A stretch of 64,000 nucleotides of DNA from Spirochaetaceae bacterium (GTDB taxonomy: Bacteria > Spirochaetota > Spirochaetia > SZUA-6 > DRHE01), in assembly GCA_020353535.1 (NCBI GenBank), contig CP070696.1, positions 864,490 to 928,489 of the forward strand, given 5' to 3'. The translations under genes and the position numbers were made by a program. The notes under the pieces were generated by a model. The model had not been told where the DNA came from. It saw only the letters and a list, made by a program, of their open reading frames with translations, and did not search any database. Of the stretch, positions 35,201 to 44,685 are shown piece by piece. How positions within the stretch are numbered: position 1 is the stretch's first letter; each line of letters begins with the position of its first letter.

Positions 35201-36625
35201 CTACTGCTCGTCGGAGTTGGCTTGAGCGTTCTTGCGTCTCTTGAGCCTCTTGCTCAGCGCCTGAGGGGTAATTCCGAGCAGACCGGCGGCGATCGCCTGA
35301 TTTCCCTTGGCCCGGGACAGGGCCTCTTCGATCAGACGATCGGTCATCCCCTTCAGCGTAGGCAACTTTTCAGGAAAGGTGAGCTCCTCTTCGGCGCTCC
35401 GAGTTCGGATCTCCTCCCCGGCATAGCCGATCGCCTCTCTGAAAGGCTGGAGGGACAGCATCTTCTCCTTCTGACGGCTGACCGCATTGAAGACCATGGA
35501 GCGCAGCTCCCGCACGTTCCCGGGAAATCCGTAGGTTTCAAGCAGAGTGAGCAATTCGGGAGGGATGGATAGCTTCTTCTTGCCCAGCTTTTCGGCGGCC
35601 TGGCTGTGGAAGTGATCAACCAGCAGCGGGAGGTCATCCTTGCGTTCCCTGAGCGGGGGAATGCGGATCTCGTATGTCTGCAGACGGTAGTATAGATCCC
35701 GGCGGAATTGTTCGCTTGCGACCAGTTCGGGCAGAATTTTATTGGTTGCGATGAGGAAACGAGCCTTCGTCGAACGGGGCAGGTCAGAACCGAGGGGATA
35801 GTACTCTCGGGATTCGACAAGCCGCAGCAGCTTTATCTGACAGGCCGCTGAAAGATCCCCGATCTCATCGAGGAACAACGTTCCAATGTTGGCTTGGTGA
35901 ACCAGACCTTTGCGATCGCTATCTGCGCCTGTATAGGCGCCCTTGCTGTGACCAAAGAGGGTATCGGAGAATACGTTGTCGTCGAGTCCGGCGGAGTTCA
36001 CCTTGACCAGCGGACCTTTTGAACCGCTGGCGGCGTGTATCGCCTCTGCAAAAAGCTCTTTGCCTGTCCCGGTTTCTCCTGTGATAAGGACCGTTTCCGA
36101 GGTCGGGGCGATGGATTCAATGAACCGGAAGATCGCCTGTACCCGCGGGTTGCGGGTGATGATCGGCTGAAAATACTCCGGGTGGCTGAGTTTTTCGGCC
36201 AACAGGCGCTCCCGGAGCGAACTGTAGCGGCGAGCCAATCGACGCATGTCGATTGCCCGCTGGATACCGCTGGTCAGCCGGTTCGGTTCCACCGCCTTGA
36301 TCATATAGTCGAAGGCTCCCTCCTTCATACAACCGACAGCCATGTCGATGTCATCTGAAGCGGTCACGATAATAATCGGGATATGGGGATACAGCTCGTG
36401 GATCTTTTTTAATAACACATCCCCGGTAAGGTGGGGCATGGTGATGTCCAGAAGGACGGCTTCCACCTCCTGCTGCTCGAGGAAGGGGAGAACTTCCCGG
36501 GAATCACTGCAGGTGTGAAGATTGTCGATCCCGACGGATTTAAGAACCTTGGTCATGCTGGACAGCACGGTCGGTTCGTCGTCGACCAGAAGTACCGGCA
36601 ATTCGGGGATTGAGCCGCTTGCCAT
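35201..36625 (-). CDS. Sigma-54-dependent response regulator (NtrC family)
   Basis: 474 residues. Receiver with D60 (AVLLDITMPHLTG), AAA+ domain with GETGTGKELFAEAIH (Walker A) and GAYTGAD (the sigma-54 contact loop GAFTGA, with Tyr for Phe, as often seen), Walker B TLFLDEIGDLS, and a C-terminal Fis-type HTH (about 430-470). It activates sigma-54 promoters. Start ATG 36625 has AAGGA 7 nt upstream; a TTG at 36640 is in frame. Operon with the kinase downstream. Confidence 0.95.
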   Translation of the reverse strand: MASGSIPELPVLLVDDEPTVLSSMTKVLKSVGIDNLHTCSDSREVLPFLEQQEVEAVLLDITMPHLTGDVLLKKIHELYPHIPIIIVTASDDIDMAVGCMKEGAFDYMIKAVEPNRLTSGIQRAIDMRRLARRYSSLRERLLAEKLSHPEYFQPIITRNPRVQAIFRFIESIAPTSETVLITGETGTGKELFAEAIHAASGSKGPLVKVNSAGLDDNVFSDTLFGHSKGAYTGADSDRKGLVHQANIGTLFLDEIGDLSAACQIKLLRLVESREYYPLGSDLPRSTKARFLIATNKILPELVASEQFRRDLYYRLQTYEIRIPPLRERKDDLPLLVDHFHSQAAEKLGKKKLSIPPELLTLLETYGFPGNVRELRSMVFNAVSRQKEKMLSLQPFREAIGYAGEEIRTRSAEEELTFPEKLPTLKGMTDRLIEEALSRAKGNQAIAAGLLGITPQALSKRLKRRKNAQANSDEQ

Positions 36626-36687
36626 AACACCATCCTTCAACTCCCGGAGTATCCAGGCCCCGCGTGTTCTGTCTCAGGGGATAGGTA

Positions 36688-36717
36688 ACTATAGCCTTAA
36701 CCGCAATGCCGGGTCAA
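36688..36717 (-). promoter_or_regulatory. Promoter of the NtrC-NtrB-like operon
   Basis: On the minus strand, TTGACC (36717-36712), 18-bp spacer, TATAGT (36693-36688). Predicted start about 36681, giving a leader of about 55 nt to the ATG at 36625. Good sigma-70-type match (TTGACC 5/6, TATAGT 5/6). Confidence 0.6.
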
Positions 36718-36737
36718 TGTCCGGGGCGGCTGCCAAA

Positions 36738-37580
36738 CTACCATCTCGATGCCGGTGCTCCACCCGGTGCCAGCACTCCGCCTCTGGCTTTCCAATCGAT
36801 CAGGGATCCGTCGTACAGACGCACCCGCGGATAGCCGAGGAGGCGGGCGACGAAATACAGTTGGGAGGCGGTGTAGCCGATACCGCAGTAGGGAATCACT
36901 TCCTGGTGCTGAGAGATCGCGGCCTTGCGGAAGAGCTCCTCGAGCTGGTCCGACTCGAGCAGGCGGTGGGGTTTGCGGCTTTGATAGGTGGCCATATAGG
37001 GAATATTCACGCTTCCGGGAATTGCCTCCCTCTGAAAGGAGGCTCGGGGCAGCGTGTTCAGTAGAACTGTAGCGCCGTCCTGCTGGCTGCTGCGCACCGT
37101 TTGGAAATCGGCTATTTTGTCCGGGGTCGGATCGGGAACAAAGTCTCCCCGTTGCCGACTCGCATCCTCGGAGGATAAGGGAATAGAGAGGGATCCCCAG
37201 GCGGCCAATCCGCCGTTTAGTATGCTCAGATGAGGATGGTTGAAATAATCCAGAATCCAGTAGATACGGGCTGCCGTGTAGCCCGCCCCTTCATCATAGA
37301 GAACGATGCGGCTGTCCCGGTTTACTCCCAGGAAGGAGAGCAGGGGGATTATCCCCTCAACGGGGGCGAGAAGATGGTGCACCTCGACACCAGCGGACAG
37401 GCGTGCCGACCATTCCATGCTGCTCGGAGGGAGATTTACAGCCCCGGGAAGGTGGCCTTTGCTGTAGGCCTCCCGCTCCCGAGTGTCGATCAACAGGAGC
37501 GTACCGCTGTGCAGCTGTGAATGCACCTCTGCGGCGTCGATCAACAAGGATGCGTGCGCTGCGATCGATGCCTTTCCCAA
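36738..37580 (-). CDS. Tandem-rhodanese sulfurtransferase
   Basis: 280 residues, two rhodanese domains (about 1-140 and 150-275). Active-site Cys C232 lies in YCGIGYTAS in the second domain, as in thiosulfate/3-mercaptopyruvate sulfurtransferases; the loop CGIGYTA suggests either substrate. The first domain has no catalytic cysteine. The start is TTG 37580 with an AGGAGG 7 nt upstream. DUF4395 protein gene lies 12 bp upstream on the same strand. Confidence 0.9.
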   Translation of the reverse strand: MGKASIAAHASLLIDAAEVHSQLHSGTLLLIDTREREAYSKGHLPGAVNLPPSSMEWSARLSAGVEVHHLLAPVEGIIPLLSFLGVNRDSRIVLYDEGAGYTAARIYWILDYFNHPHLSILNGGLAAWGSLSIPLSSEDASRQRGDFVPDPTPDKIADFQTVRSSQQDGATVLLNTLPRASFQREAIPGSVNIPYMATYQSRKPHRLLESDQLEELFRKAAISQHQEVIPYCGIGYTASQLYFVARLLGYPRVRLYDGSLIDWKARGGVLAPGGAPASRW

Positions 37581-37592
37581 TCGCCGATCCTC

Positions 37593-38057
37593 CTACTGCA
37601 GGGCGCAGTGCGGGCAATGGTCTTCCGGCACGATCTGCCAGCGCATCAGCAGCCCGTAGATTTTACAGCCGGCGCAGAAGCCGAGAAAGGATTCGAGGGC
37701 GGAGAAAAGACAGAGGACCGTCAAAGGAATGATCCACGCCCAGGATGCGAGGAACAAGGACAGCAGTAAAGCGGCAGATGACAGGGAAAAGCCGATGGAG
37801 GCGGCGAATCGTTTGGGAGCGAAGGATATCGGGTGGCCATGGAATCCCAGAAGCGGAACCAGAACGCGCTTTGACAAAATCGTAAGCAAGCTCCAGCGGG
37901 GGGTAACGAATGCACGAATGCCGAAATCCGCTGCAAGAATCAATGCCAGACAGGGGAGACGGAGCAGCACGGCCAGGAGTGACAAGAGGAACGTCAAGGC
38001 GGCGCCTGCTCGGACCACCTCTTCCGCTACATGCTCGGGGAATCGGTTGGTCTTCAT
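37593..38057 (-). CDS. DUF4395 membrane protein
   Basis: 154 residues, several hydrophobic helices (about 20-60, 88-130) and the DUF4395 pattern: RFAASIGFSLSSAALLLS, then ALESFLGFCAGCKIYGLL, ending CPHC. Often found next to rhodanese/thioredoxin genes, as here. Starts at ATG 38057; the ATG at 38063 (6 bp upstream, in frame) would fall before the expected transcription start, because the -10 ends at 38064. Confidence 0.85.
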   Translation of the reverse strand: MKTNRFPEHVAEEVVRAGAALTFLLSLLAVLLRLPCLALILAADFGIRAFVTPRWSLLTILSKRVLVPLLGFHGHPISFAPKRFAASIGFSLSSAALLLSLFLASWAWIIPLTVLCLFSALESFLGFCAGCKIYGLLMRWQIVPEDHCPHCALQ

Positions 38058-38063
38058 AATCAT

Positions 38064-38092
38064 ATATTAGCAAAATTGTAATATAAAAGCAA
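38064..38092 (-). promoter_or_regulatory. Promoter of the DUF4395-sulfurtransferase operon, leaderless
   Basis: Minus strand: TTGCTT (38092-38087), 17-bp spacer, TAATAT (38069-38064). The ATG at 38057 lies 6 nt after the -10 element, where transcription should start, and no Shine-Dalgarno is seen. This fits a leaderless mRNA. Confidence 0.65.
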
Positions 38093-38179
38093 TTGACTCC
38101 GCGGTCAGTACGGTTCTCTCCGCTAGGATGCCTTCCTAAACTCATGTATCTGTGCTACTAATGTCAGAGCTCAAAGCCT

Positions 38180-39106
38180 ATGAATATGGAATTGTTCATA
38201 CTCGGAACCGGCGGTATGATGCCCCTGCCGTCGAGAAGCCTCACCTCCGTGCTTCTCCGCCGGGAAGGAGAGCTGTTTCTGTTCGACTGCGGCGAGGGCA
38301 CCCAGGTATCCCTGCGACGCCTGGCCCTGCGCTGGAAGAAAATATCGGTTATCTTTGTTTCTCACACCCACGCAGATCACGTCACCGGAATCCCCGGCAT
38401 CCTGATGCTTTCCTCTCAGGTCGAGAGAGACGAGCCGCTGTACATCATCGGTCCGCCTCGAATCAGAGAATACGTCGAAGCCAGCCGGAGAATTCTCGAT
38501 ATGTACATCAACTACGACATCGTGGTGAAGGAGGTTTCCGGTCAGGAAAGCGTGTTTGAGGGAGAGGGATACAGAATCCGCTCGTACCCGCTTTCCCACA
38601 CAAAGCCCTGTCTGGCCTACAGTCTGGAGGAGGATCTGCGTCCCGGTGTGTTTGATCCCGAGGCTGCCCACGCCCTGGGCGTTCCCCGGGGGCCGATGTG
38701 GTCGACTCTGCAGTCCGGATCAGTCGTGCGTCTGGACTCCGGGATCGAGATCCGGCCGGAACAGGTGATGGGTCCCAGACGCCCGGGGCGGAAGTTTAGT
38801 TTTGTTACCGATACGACCTGGGTGCCCGGGCTGCCGGAATTCGTGCGGGATTCGGATCTGTTGATCTGTGAAGGCATGTTTGGAGAGGAGCTGGTCGAGG
38901 ACGCTGTGGACAAGAAGCACCTGACCGCGGTGCAGGCCGCCCAGATCGCCCGCCAGGCAGATGTAGGCCGACTCGGGCTCATCCACTACAGCCCGCGTTA
39001 CACGGAACGGGAGCTGAAGCGACTGGCTCATCAGGCCAAGAGGATCTTCCCTGCAACCTTCCTTGCTCGGGACCTGCAGGTCATCGATCTGCCATATCCG
39101 GAGTGA
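38180..39106 (+). CDS. rnz: Ribonuclease Z
   Basis: 308 residues, metallo-beta-lactamase fold with HTHADH (62-67), a GPPRIREYVEA exosite region and ELKRLAHQAKRIF near the end. Removes 3' trailers from tRNA precursors. The start may be ATG 38180 or ATG 38186; most RNase Z proteins start M-E-L-x-F-L-G-T-G, which fits the second. Confidence 0.94.
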   Translation: MNMELFILGTGGMMPLPSRSLTSVLLRREGELFLFDCGEGTQVSLRRLALRWKKISVIFVSHTHADHVTGIPGILMLSSQVERDEPLYIIGPPRIREYVEASRRILDMYINYDIVVKEVSGQESVFEGEGYRIRSYPLSHTKPCLAYSLEEDLRPGVFDPEAAHALGVPRGPMWSTLQSGSVVRLDSGIEIRPEQVMGPRRPGRKFSFVTDTTWVPGLPEFVRDSDLLICEGMFGEELVEDAVDKKHLTAVQAAQIARQADVGRLGLIHYSPRYTERELKRLAHQAKRIFPATFLARDLQVIDLPYPE

Positions 39107-39164
39107 TGTTTTGAGCAAACGGCTGATGGTGTTCGTATCCCTTCCAAGACTTTGCGTCCATCCC

Positions 39165-39194
39165 TTGACGCTATAGCGGGTATGACATTATTTT
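39165..39194 (+). promoter_or_regulatory. Promoter-like element of the Gld-like ABC cluster
   Basis: TTGACG (39165-39170), 18-bp spacer, TATTTT (39189-39194); leader of about 35 nt with GAGGTGA before the ATG at 39233. Reasonable match only. Confidence 0.45.
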
Positions 39195-39232
39195 AGGCAC
39201 AAATCTATAAAAAGAATCTATGAGGTGAGTAC

Positions 39233-40171
39233 ATGATTGAGGTCAGTAACCTCGGCAAGCGGTATGGATCGTTGGAAGCGGTGCGGGGAGTCAACTTCGC
39301 AATCAATCCCGGTGAGGTGGTGGGGCTGCTCGGTCCCAACGGTGCCGGGAAGACCACGATCATGAAGATTCTTACCTGCTTCATGTTTCCCAGTTTCGGA
39401 ACGGCCACGATCAACGGTTGGGATATTTTCGACAGACCCCTGGAAATCAAGAAGCTGGTCGGTTATCTGCCGGAGAATGCGCCGCTGTACACGGATTTGA
39501 ATGTCCTGGAATACCTCAGTTTCATGGCCGAATCCCGTTCCCTAAAGGGAAAGCAGAAGGAGGAACGGATCGAATGGGCTATTGAAGAGTGTGGACTGAA
39601 AAGTGTGGTGTACAGGAGCATCGATACGATTTCCAAAGGCTTTCGACAGCGGACCGGACTTGCCCAGGCGATTCTTCACAATCCCGAGATTCTCATCTTC
39701 GATGAGCCGACCACCGGCCTGGATCCGAATCAGATTATCGAGATTCGAGAGCTGATCAGGCGTTTGGGCAGGGAAAAAACCGTAATTCTCTCCACCCATA
39801 TCCTCCAGGAAGTGGAGGCTACCTGCGGACGTGTGCTTATCCTCAATGAGGGGCAGATCGTGGCCAAGGGAACGCCGGAGGAGATCAATCGCGAGATGAA
39901 GGGAGAGGTGCTGCTGGAGATGCTACTCAAAGGCAACATCAAGCCCTCGGGCGTGAAAGCCGTCCCAGGTGTCCGGAAGCTTCTGCAGATCTCGAGCCCC
40001 TCGGAGGGTGTGCACAGATTCCAGGTAGCTCTGCTCCCCGATTCCGGGGCTGAAGAGGCGCTGTTTGATTGGGCCGTAGAAGGGGGCTACAAGATCCTGG
40101 CCATGGTGCCCAAGCGACTCAGTCTGGAAGAGTTGTTTATCAAATTGACCCGGGAGGGAAGCGAAAAATGA
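39233..40171 (+). CDS. ABC transporter ATPase, GldA-like
   Basis: 312 residues. Walker A GPNGAGKTT (34-42), Walker B EILIFDEPTTGLDP, H-loop ILSTHILQEVE; the signature is degenerate (ISKGFRQRTGLAQ). Forms one set with the permease, GldG-like and DUF4340 genes that follow. Such GldAFG-DUF4340 sets occur in bacteria that do not glide, so the transported substrate is unknown. Confidence 0.92.
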   Translation: MIEVSNLGKRYGSLEAVRGVNFAINPGEVVGLLGPNGAGKTTIMKILTCFMFPSFGTATINGWDIFDRPLEIKKLVGYLPENAPLYTDLNVLEYLSFMAESRSLKGKQKEERIEWAIEECGLKSVVYRSIDTISKGFRQRTGLAQAILHNPEILIFDEPTTGLDPNQIIEIRELIRRLGREKTVILSTHILQEVEATCGRVLILNEGQIVAKGTPEEINREMKGEVLLEMLLKGNIKPSGVKAVPGVRKLLQISSPSEGVHRFQVALLPDSGAEEALFDWAVEGGYKILAMVPKRLSLEELFIKLTREGSEK

Positions 40172-40890
40172 TGAATAACATCCTGCCGATCATAAAAAAG
40201 GAACTGAAATCCTACTTCAACTCCCCGATCGCCTACATCCTGGTTGTAACCTTTCTGGTGTTCTCCAGCATCTGGATTTTCTATCTTCAAACCTTCTTCG
40301 CCAGCAATGTCGCCTCTCTCAGGGGCTTTTTCTCCGTAATCCCGATTGTCTTTATCATCGTAATGCCGGCCCTGACCATGAGGAGCTGGGCTGAGGAGAA
40401 AAAGCTGGGCACCATGGAAGTTTTGATGACCCTGCCGTTCCGGGAAAGCACCCTGGTGATCGGGAAGTTTCTCGCCGCCATCAGCTTGCTCGTGATCATG
40501 ATCCTGCTGACTTTGCCTCTTCCCCTGCTGCTCGGCAGGTTTGGAGATTTCGACTGGGGAGAGATCCTGGGACAGTACATCGGAGTCGTGCTGCTGGGCG
40601 CGGCGGGCATTTCCGTTGGTCTTTTCGTGTCTTCTCTCATGGCCAACCAGATCAGTTCCTTTCTGATCAGTCTGTTCGTGCTGCTCGTGCTTACGCTGAT
40701 CTCCCAGGTGAATCGGGTGTTCCCCCTTCCTCCCTGGGCAGCCGGAATGGTCAACTTCGTGTCCCTCGGTCATCATTTCTCGAATTTTCAGAGGGGTTTG
40801 ATCGACACCCGGGATCTGCTCTACTACGGCATCGTGAGCGCGCTGTTCCTGTATCTCAACACGAAAACCCTGGTATTCAGGAAATGGTAG
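40168..40890 (+). CDS. ABC transporter permease, GldF-like
   Basis: 240 residues, about six membrane helices. ABC2-type permease with RSWAEEKKLGTMEVLMTLPF, the coupling-helix motif of GldF. Start ATG 40168 overlaps the ATPase stop by 4 bp. Membrane half of the transporter with the ATPase at 39233. Confidence 0.9.
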   Translation: MMNNILPIIKKELKSYFNSPIAYILVVTFLVFSSIWIFYLQTFFASNVASLRGFFSVIPIVFIIVMPALTMRSWAEEKKLGTMEVLMTLPFRESTLVIGKFLAAISLLVIMILLTLPLPLLLGRFGDFDWGEILGQYIGVVLLGAAGISVGLFVSSLMANQISSFLISLFVLLVLTLISQVNRVFPLPPWAAGMVNFVSLGHHFSNFQRGLIDTRDLLYYGIVSALFLYLNTKTLVFRKW

Positions 40891-40902
40891 GGGAGAAGTA
40901 CG

Positions 40903-42504
40903 ATGAAAAAACGCGCTGAAATCATCCTATTCGTTTTGGGATTGATCGTTATCCTCTTGGTAGGATTGAATGCCAGCAGGTACTTTCTGCGCATCGATCT
41001 CACGGAGAACAAGGCCTTCACCATTTCGAGGGTCTCCCGGGAGCTGTTCAGAGATATCCCCGACCGGGTGTTCCTGACCTACTACGTGTCGGACAAGCTG
41101 AAGTCTCTGTACGCCTTTCCGTTACAAATCGAGGACCTGTTGTATGAATACGCCGCCTATTCTCGAGGCAGCATCAAGGTGGAAGTCGTGGATCCGGTTA
41201 GATCCGGAAGCCTGACTCAGGCCGAGAGTCTTGGTGTTTTTCCTCAGCAGATCGAAGTGATCGAGCAGGATGAGCGGAGCTTTGCCCAGGTTTATACGGG
41301 AATCGTTATCCAGTATCTCGACCGCTATGAGACCATACCGGTGGTCTCTCAGGTCGAGTCGCTGGAATACGACCTGACTTCCCGAATACGAAAGATCGTT
41401 ACCGAGGAGGAGCGTAGCGTCGGTTTCCTGGCAGGCGACGCCTCGCGGGACCTCCAGAACGATTTCAGTTCCCTGCTGGCAACCCTCACCGCAGATTTCT
41501 CGGTTCGTCCGATCGGGCGGGGAGAGGACATACCGGAAGATCTCGATGTACTGTTCGTCCTGGGTGCCCGGGATCTTGATGACTTCGATCTTTTTCCCAT
41601 CGATCAGTACATTATGGACGGCGGACGGGTACTTTTTGCCGTGGAGGGCATGGATCTGGATCTGATGCGGGGCATTGTTCCCCGAAAACTAGACAATACA
41701 CAAATCCTATCGATGCTCCAAAACTACGGTGTAACGGTTCAGCAGGCCTTCGTACTGGACACCTACGCCAAGAACTTCCGCATCCCCCGCCAGATCTTGG
41801 GGCAGATCATGTGGGAGGTGATGGAGAAGTACCCCTATTGGATCACCGTAGCCAACCGATTCGTCTCCAGGGAAAATCCGATCACCGCCCGCTTTCAAGG
41901 TCTGGATCTTCTCTGGGCGAGCCCGCTGGATATCGTCGAACGCTCGGGCGTCGAAGCGCAAGTGCTACTCAATACGACTCCTGAGGCCTGGATCCTGGAT
42001 AAGGAGCCCTTCGAAACAAATCCGCAGAGGGCGGTCATGCTGGAATACATGAGCCAGGAAAACAAAGATCAGTATGCGTTGGGCGTGACCCTTCGGGGAA
42101 CCTTCCCCAGTTATTTCGCCGGGCGGGAAATACCGGAACGTGTCGGGGAGGAGCGGAATTGGCAGCAGGTTGTTGAAAGAAGCGAGGAGACCCGGCTCGT
42201 CGTGGTCGGGGATGCCGATTTCGCCAGTGAGTTGTACCAGTACAGCGGAGGGAATTATAATCTAGAGTTTTTAGCGAATGCCGCCGAATGGCTCAGCAAT
42301 TCGGAAGATCTATTAGAGATCAAAACCAGGGTGGCCCGGGACATGAGACTCAATAAAATTCAGGATCCCGAAACTCGTTTCCGAGCGGCCATGTTTACGC
42401 AGATGTTCAATCTGATTGTGATTCCTCTCCTGGTTGTCGTTTTCGGTGTTCTACGTTTGATTTTACGGCGGCGCAAGGGCGTCATTCGCGAACAGGAGGG
42501 TTAG
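40903..42504 (+). CDS. GldG-like ABC transporter auxiliary protein
   Basis: 533 residues. N-terminal membrane helix (6-27), then RIDLTENKAFTISRVSRELF, which marks the ABC_transp_aux (GldG) family, a large extracytoplasmic domain with VVVGDADFASE near 450, and a C-terminal membrane helix before RRRKG. Cooperates with the permease upstream. Confidence 0.9.
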   Translation: MKKRAEIILFVLGLIVILLVGLNASRYFLRIDLTENKAFTISRVSRELFRDIPDRVFLTYYVSDKLKSLYAFPLQIEDLLYEYAAYSRGSIKVEVVDPVRSGSLTQAESLGVFPQQIEVIEQDERSFAQVYTGIVIQYLDRYETIPVVSQVESLEYDLTSRIRKIVTEEERSVGFLAGDASRDLQNDFSSLLATLTADFSVRPIGRGEDIPEDLDVLFVLGARDLDDFDLFPIDQYIMDGGRVLFAVEGMDLDLMRGIVPRKLDNTQILSMLQNYGVTVQQAFVLDTYAKNFRIPRQILGQIMWEVMEKYPYWITVANRFVSRENPITARFQGLDLLWASPLDIVERSGVEAQVLLNTTPEAWILDKEPFETNPQRAVMLEYMSQENKDQYALGVTLRGTFPSYFAGREIPERVGEERNWQQVVERSEETRLVVVGDADFASELYQYSGGNYNLEFLANAAEWLSNSEDLLEIKTRVARDMRLNKIQDPETRFRAAMFTQMFNLIVIPLLVVVFGVLRLILRRRKGVIREQEG

Positions 42505-42507
42505 CCA

Positions 42508-43515
42508 ATGGAAGTGTTGTCTTTTCAGCGGAAGGTCCTCATCCTGGGCATCTGTATCGCCGTGCTGGCAGCGGCTTATGTATTAGGTTTGGTGTTTTCT
42601 CCCGCCAGAGTCGGACAGCGGGAAGCCGAAGCGCCCCTGCTGGCCGGTTTCGACCGACTGCTTCGAGATCGGGTGGCGGAGATCCGCATCAGCAGTGAGG
42701 AGGGGAGTCTGAGGTTGCAAAAGCAACAGGATGCCTGGGTATTACCTGGGAGTGATCGCAACTATCCGGCCTCGGCCTCACTGATCGGCACCTTTCTCGA
42801 TTTCCTTTCGGATGTGGCCAGGGCCAGAGTTGTAACCGACAATCCCGACGCCTGGAAGGAGTTCGAGGTCCACTCTGAGGCTCTCAGCCGCATCCAGCTG
42901 CTCGATGCTTCGGGTGGCGAGCTGAGCGAGATCATCATCGGGAAAACCGCTGCAGGCGGCGGAGTAAACTACCTTCGTCTCGGGGACAGCAACGAAGTGG
43001 TGCTGTCGAATCGCAGTTTCGACTACTATCTGAACGTCGAGGAAAAATTCTGGGCTCATCTACGAATCTTTCCCGAAGATCTGGAAGGCATTATGCGTAT
43101 TTCCGTTGACAGCAGCTTGCAGTTCGATCCCCAGAGCCCCGCATCGATACAGTATACGCTTGTGCTGAGTTCCGAGCAGCCCGCCGTGTGGAAGCTGGTG
43201 GATCGCCCGGAGGGTGAGTTGGACAACGGCAAGGTAGATCTGCTGGCCAGCAACCTGGCGAATTTGGAAGGCACCGAGTTCGCCTACGGTGTTAGTCCTG
43301 CCGAGTCCGGACTGACAGATCCCAGCGCTCGAATTTTAATCAGCACGGTGGATAACCGGGATTATCGCCTTTTGGTCGGTGAGGAAGCCGGGGATGATCA
43401 GTACTACGCGACTCTTGATAACGGGACCTTCATCTACAAGGTGTCCGAGTGGCGACTCAAGGGTGTTATTAAAGGTATCGAGGAGCTTCGCGTGGAGAAT
43501 GCGGGGGAGCAATAG
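42508..43515 (+). CDS. DUF4340 protein of the Gld-like cluster
   Basis: 335 residues. N-terminal membrane helix (about 9-31), then repeated beta-rich DUF4340 segments (RVAEIRISSEEGSLRLQKQ and YRLLVGEEAGDDQYYATLD). DUF4340 proteins accompany GldG-like genes and probably sit in the periplasm. Ends 3 bp from the stop of the gene on the other strand at 43519. Confidence 0.9.
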   Translation: MEVLSFQRKVLILGICIAVLAAAYVLGLVFSPARVGQREAEAPLLAGFDRLLRDRVAEIRISSEEGSLRLQKQQDAWVLPGSDRNYPASASLIGTFLDFLSDVARARVVTDNPDAWKEFEVHSEALSRIQLLDASGGELSEIIIGKTAAGGGVNYLRLGDSNEVVLSNRSFDYYLNVEEKFWAHLRIFPEDLEGIMRISVDSSLQFDPQSPASIQYTLVLSSEQPAVWKLVDRPEGELDNGKVDLLASNLANLEGTEFAYGVSPAESGLTDPSARILISTVDNRDYRLLVGEEAGDDQYYATLDNGTFIYKVSEWRLKGVIKGIEELRVENAGEQ

Positions 43516-43518
43516 GAG

Positions 43519-44676
43519 TCATCGACGGATGCGGGAGGGACGGGCGGATCGGGCTGCAACCGAGGATCTGTACTTGTCAGGATCCGCCCGAAAGGCAACG
43601 ATTCCGCCCCCTCCGGTGGATTCCGCCTGCTTTAGTGCTCGTGCGGCTTCGACAAGCAGTCTGTTGGCGCTGACCAACCTGCCATTACGGGCACTCGCTC
43701 CGATGGAAACCGGACTCGGGATTCTCTGCTGGAAATCACGGGCTTCCTTGAGCGACTGATCCAAATCTCTATCCGGCAAAATCACGGCTGCAGTTGAGGA
43801 GTCGTATTCGAAGACCAGATCCCGCAGGGGAAAACTGTTCATGATGGATCCTGCCAGCTCCTTGAGATCGTATTGTGAGCTGATAAAAATCAGAGAAAGG
43901 TCCTGATCCGAGCCGGCGGCTCGTTCCAGCTCCGAGGCAAGACGCGGCGAAAGATGCTGGCTCCAACCCAAGCCGGTTGAAGGAGAAAACAAGCCTGCTG
44001 CCGCCCCTGCCTCGAAGTGAGTCTGGGGCTGGGACCGTCGATCCCTCACCGGAACTTGGGGAAGTGAAGTCCGCGACCTTCGCGTCTGCGGCTTTCGATC
44101 CGGCATCCTGGAAGTCAATGATCCGGGGGCAGCGCGAACCGTAGCGGCAAACAGCAGAAATACGCTGGCTATAAGCAGGTATACCAGGAGAATATAGAAA
44201 ATTTCCCGAAGAATCGGATACACCTGCGCCCTGTCCAGATCCTGAAAGATGCCATCTATGAACAGATCCTGCCGAATGCCGGGGCTGAAACGAAGGGAGA
44301 ACAGGTTCTCGTAGACCGGGCGGATCGTGTACTGCGGCGCCCCGCCTCCACTTTGCTCCGGAGCCTGGGCCAGGTAGCTTTGATTCTTAGAAATAAGATA
44401 GTGGATACCCTCCCGAGAAGAGTAGATCGCCAAAAGGACAATGCGGTCGGTTGATAGAAACTGCTCCCGTATGGTGGTTTTAAAGTATTCGGAGTCAAAA
44501 CTTCCCTCTGCCAGAAAGACAGAAAGCGCCGAGATTCTCAGGCGTTCAAGATTCTTCTCGGATTCCCCGCGATTGCCGTCGATCGTTATCTTGAGGCGGT
44601 AGGCTGTAAAGAATAGGATAAATAGCAAAAACAGCATACTTATGATATAATAAAAGCTGAGGATCCGCCGATTCAT
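43519..44676 (-). CDS. Membrane protein with extracytoplasmic sensor region and degenerate GGDEF-like end
   Basis: 385 residues. Membrane helices at about 7-26 and 158-180 enclose an extracytoplasmic region (about 30-155). A charged linker (183-235) leads to a C-terminal domain (about 255-365) with VSIGASARNGRLVSANRLLVEAARALKQAE, which looks like the last part of a GGDEF domain, but no GGDEF or RxxD motif is present. It is thus not a diguanylate cyclase; it might bind c-di-GMP or act as a structural relic. The start at ATG 44676 has no Shine-Dalgarno and lies 9 nt from a perfect TATAAT. Confidence 0.7.
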   Translation of the reverse strand: MNRRILSFYYIISMLFLLFILFFTAYRLKITIDGNRGESEKNLERLRISALSVFLAEGSFDSEYFKTTIREQFLSTDRIVLLAIYSSREGIHYLISKNQSYLAQAPEQSGGGAPQYTIRPVYENLFSLRFSPGIRQDLFIDGIFQDLDRAQVYPILREIFYILLVYLLIASVFLLFAATVRAAPGSLTSRMPDRKPQTRRSRTSLPQVPVRDRRSQPQTHFEAGAAAGLFSPSTGLGWSQHLSPRLASELERAAGSDQDLSLIFISSQYDLKELAGSIMNSFPLRDLVFEYDSSTAAVILPDRDLDQSLKEARDFQQRIPSPVSIGASARNGRLVSANRLLVEAARALKQAESTGGGGIVAFRADPDKYRSSVAARSARPSRIRR

Positions 44677-44685
44677 CTTATTATT

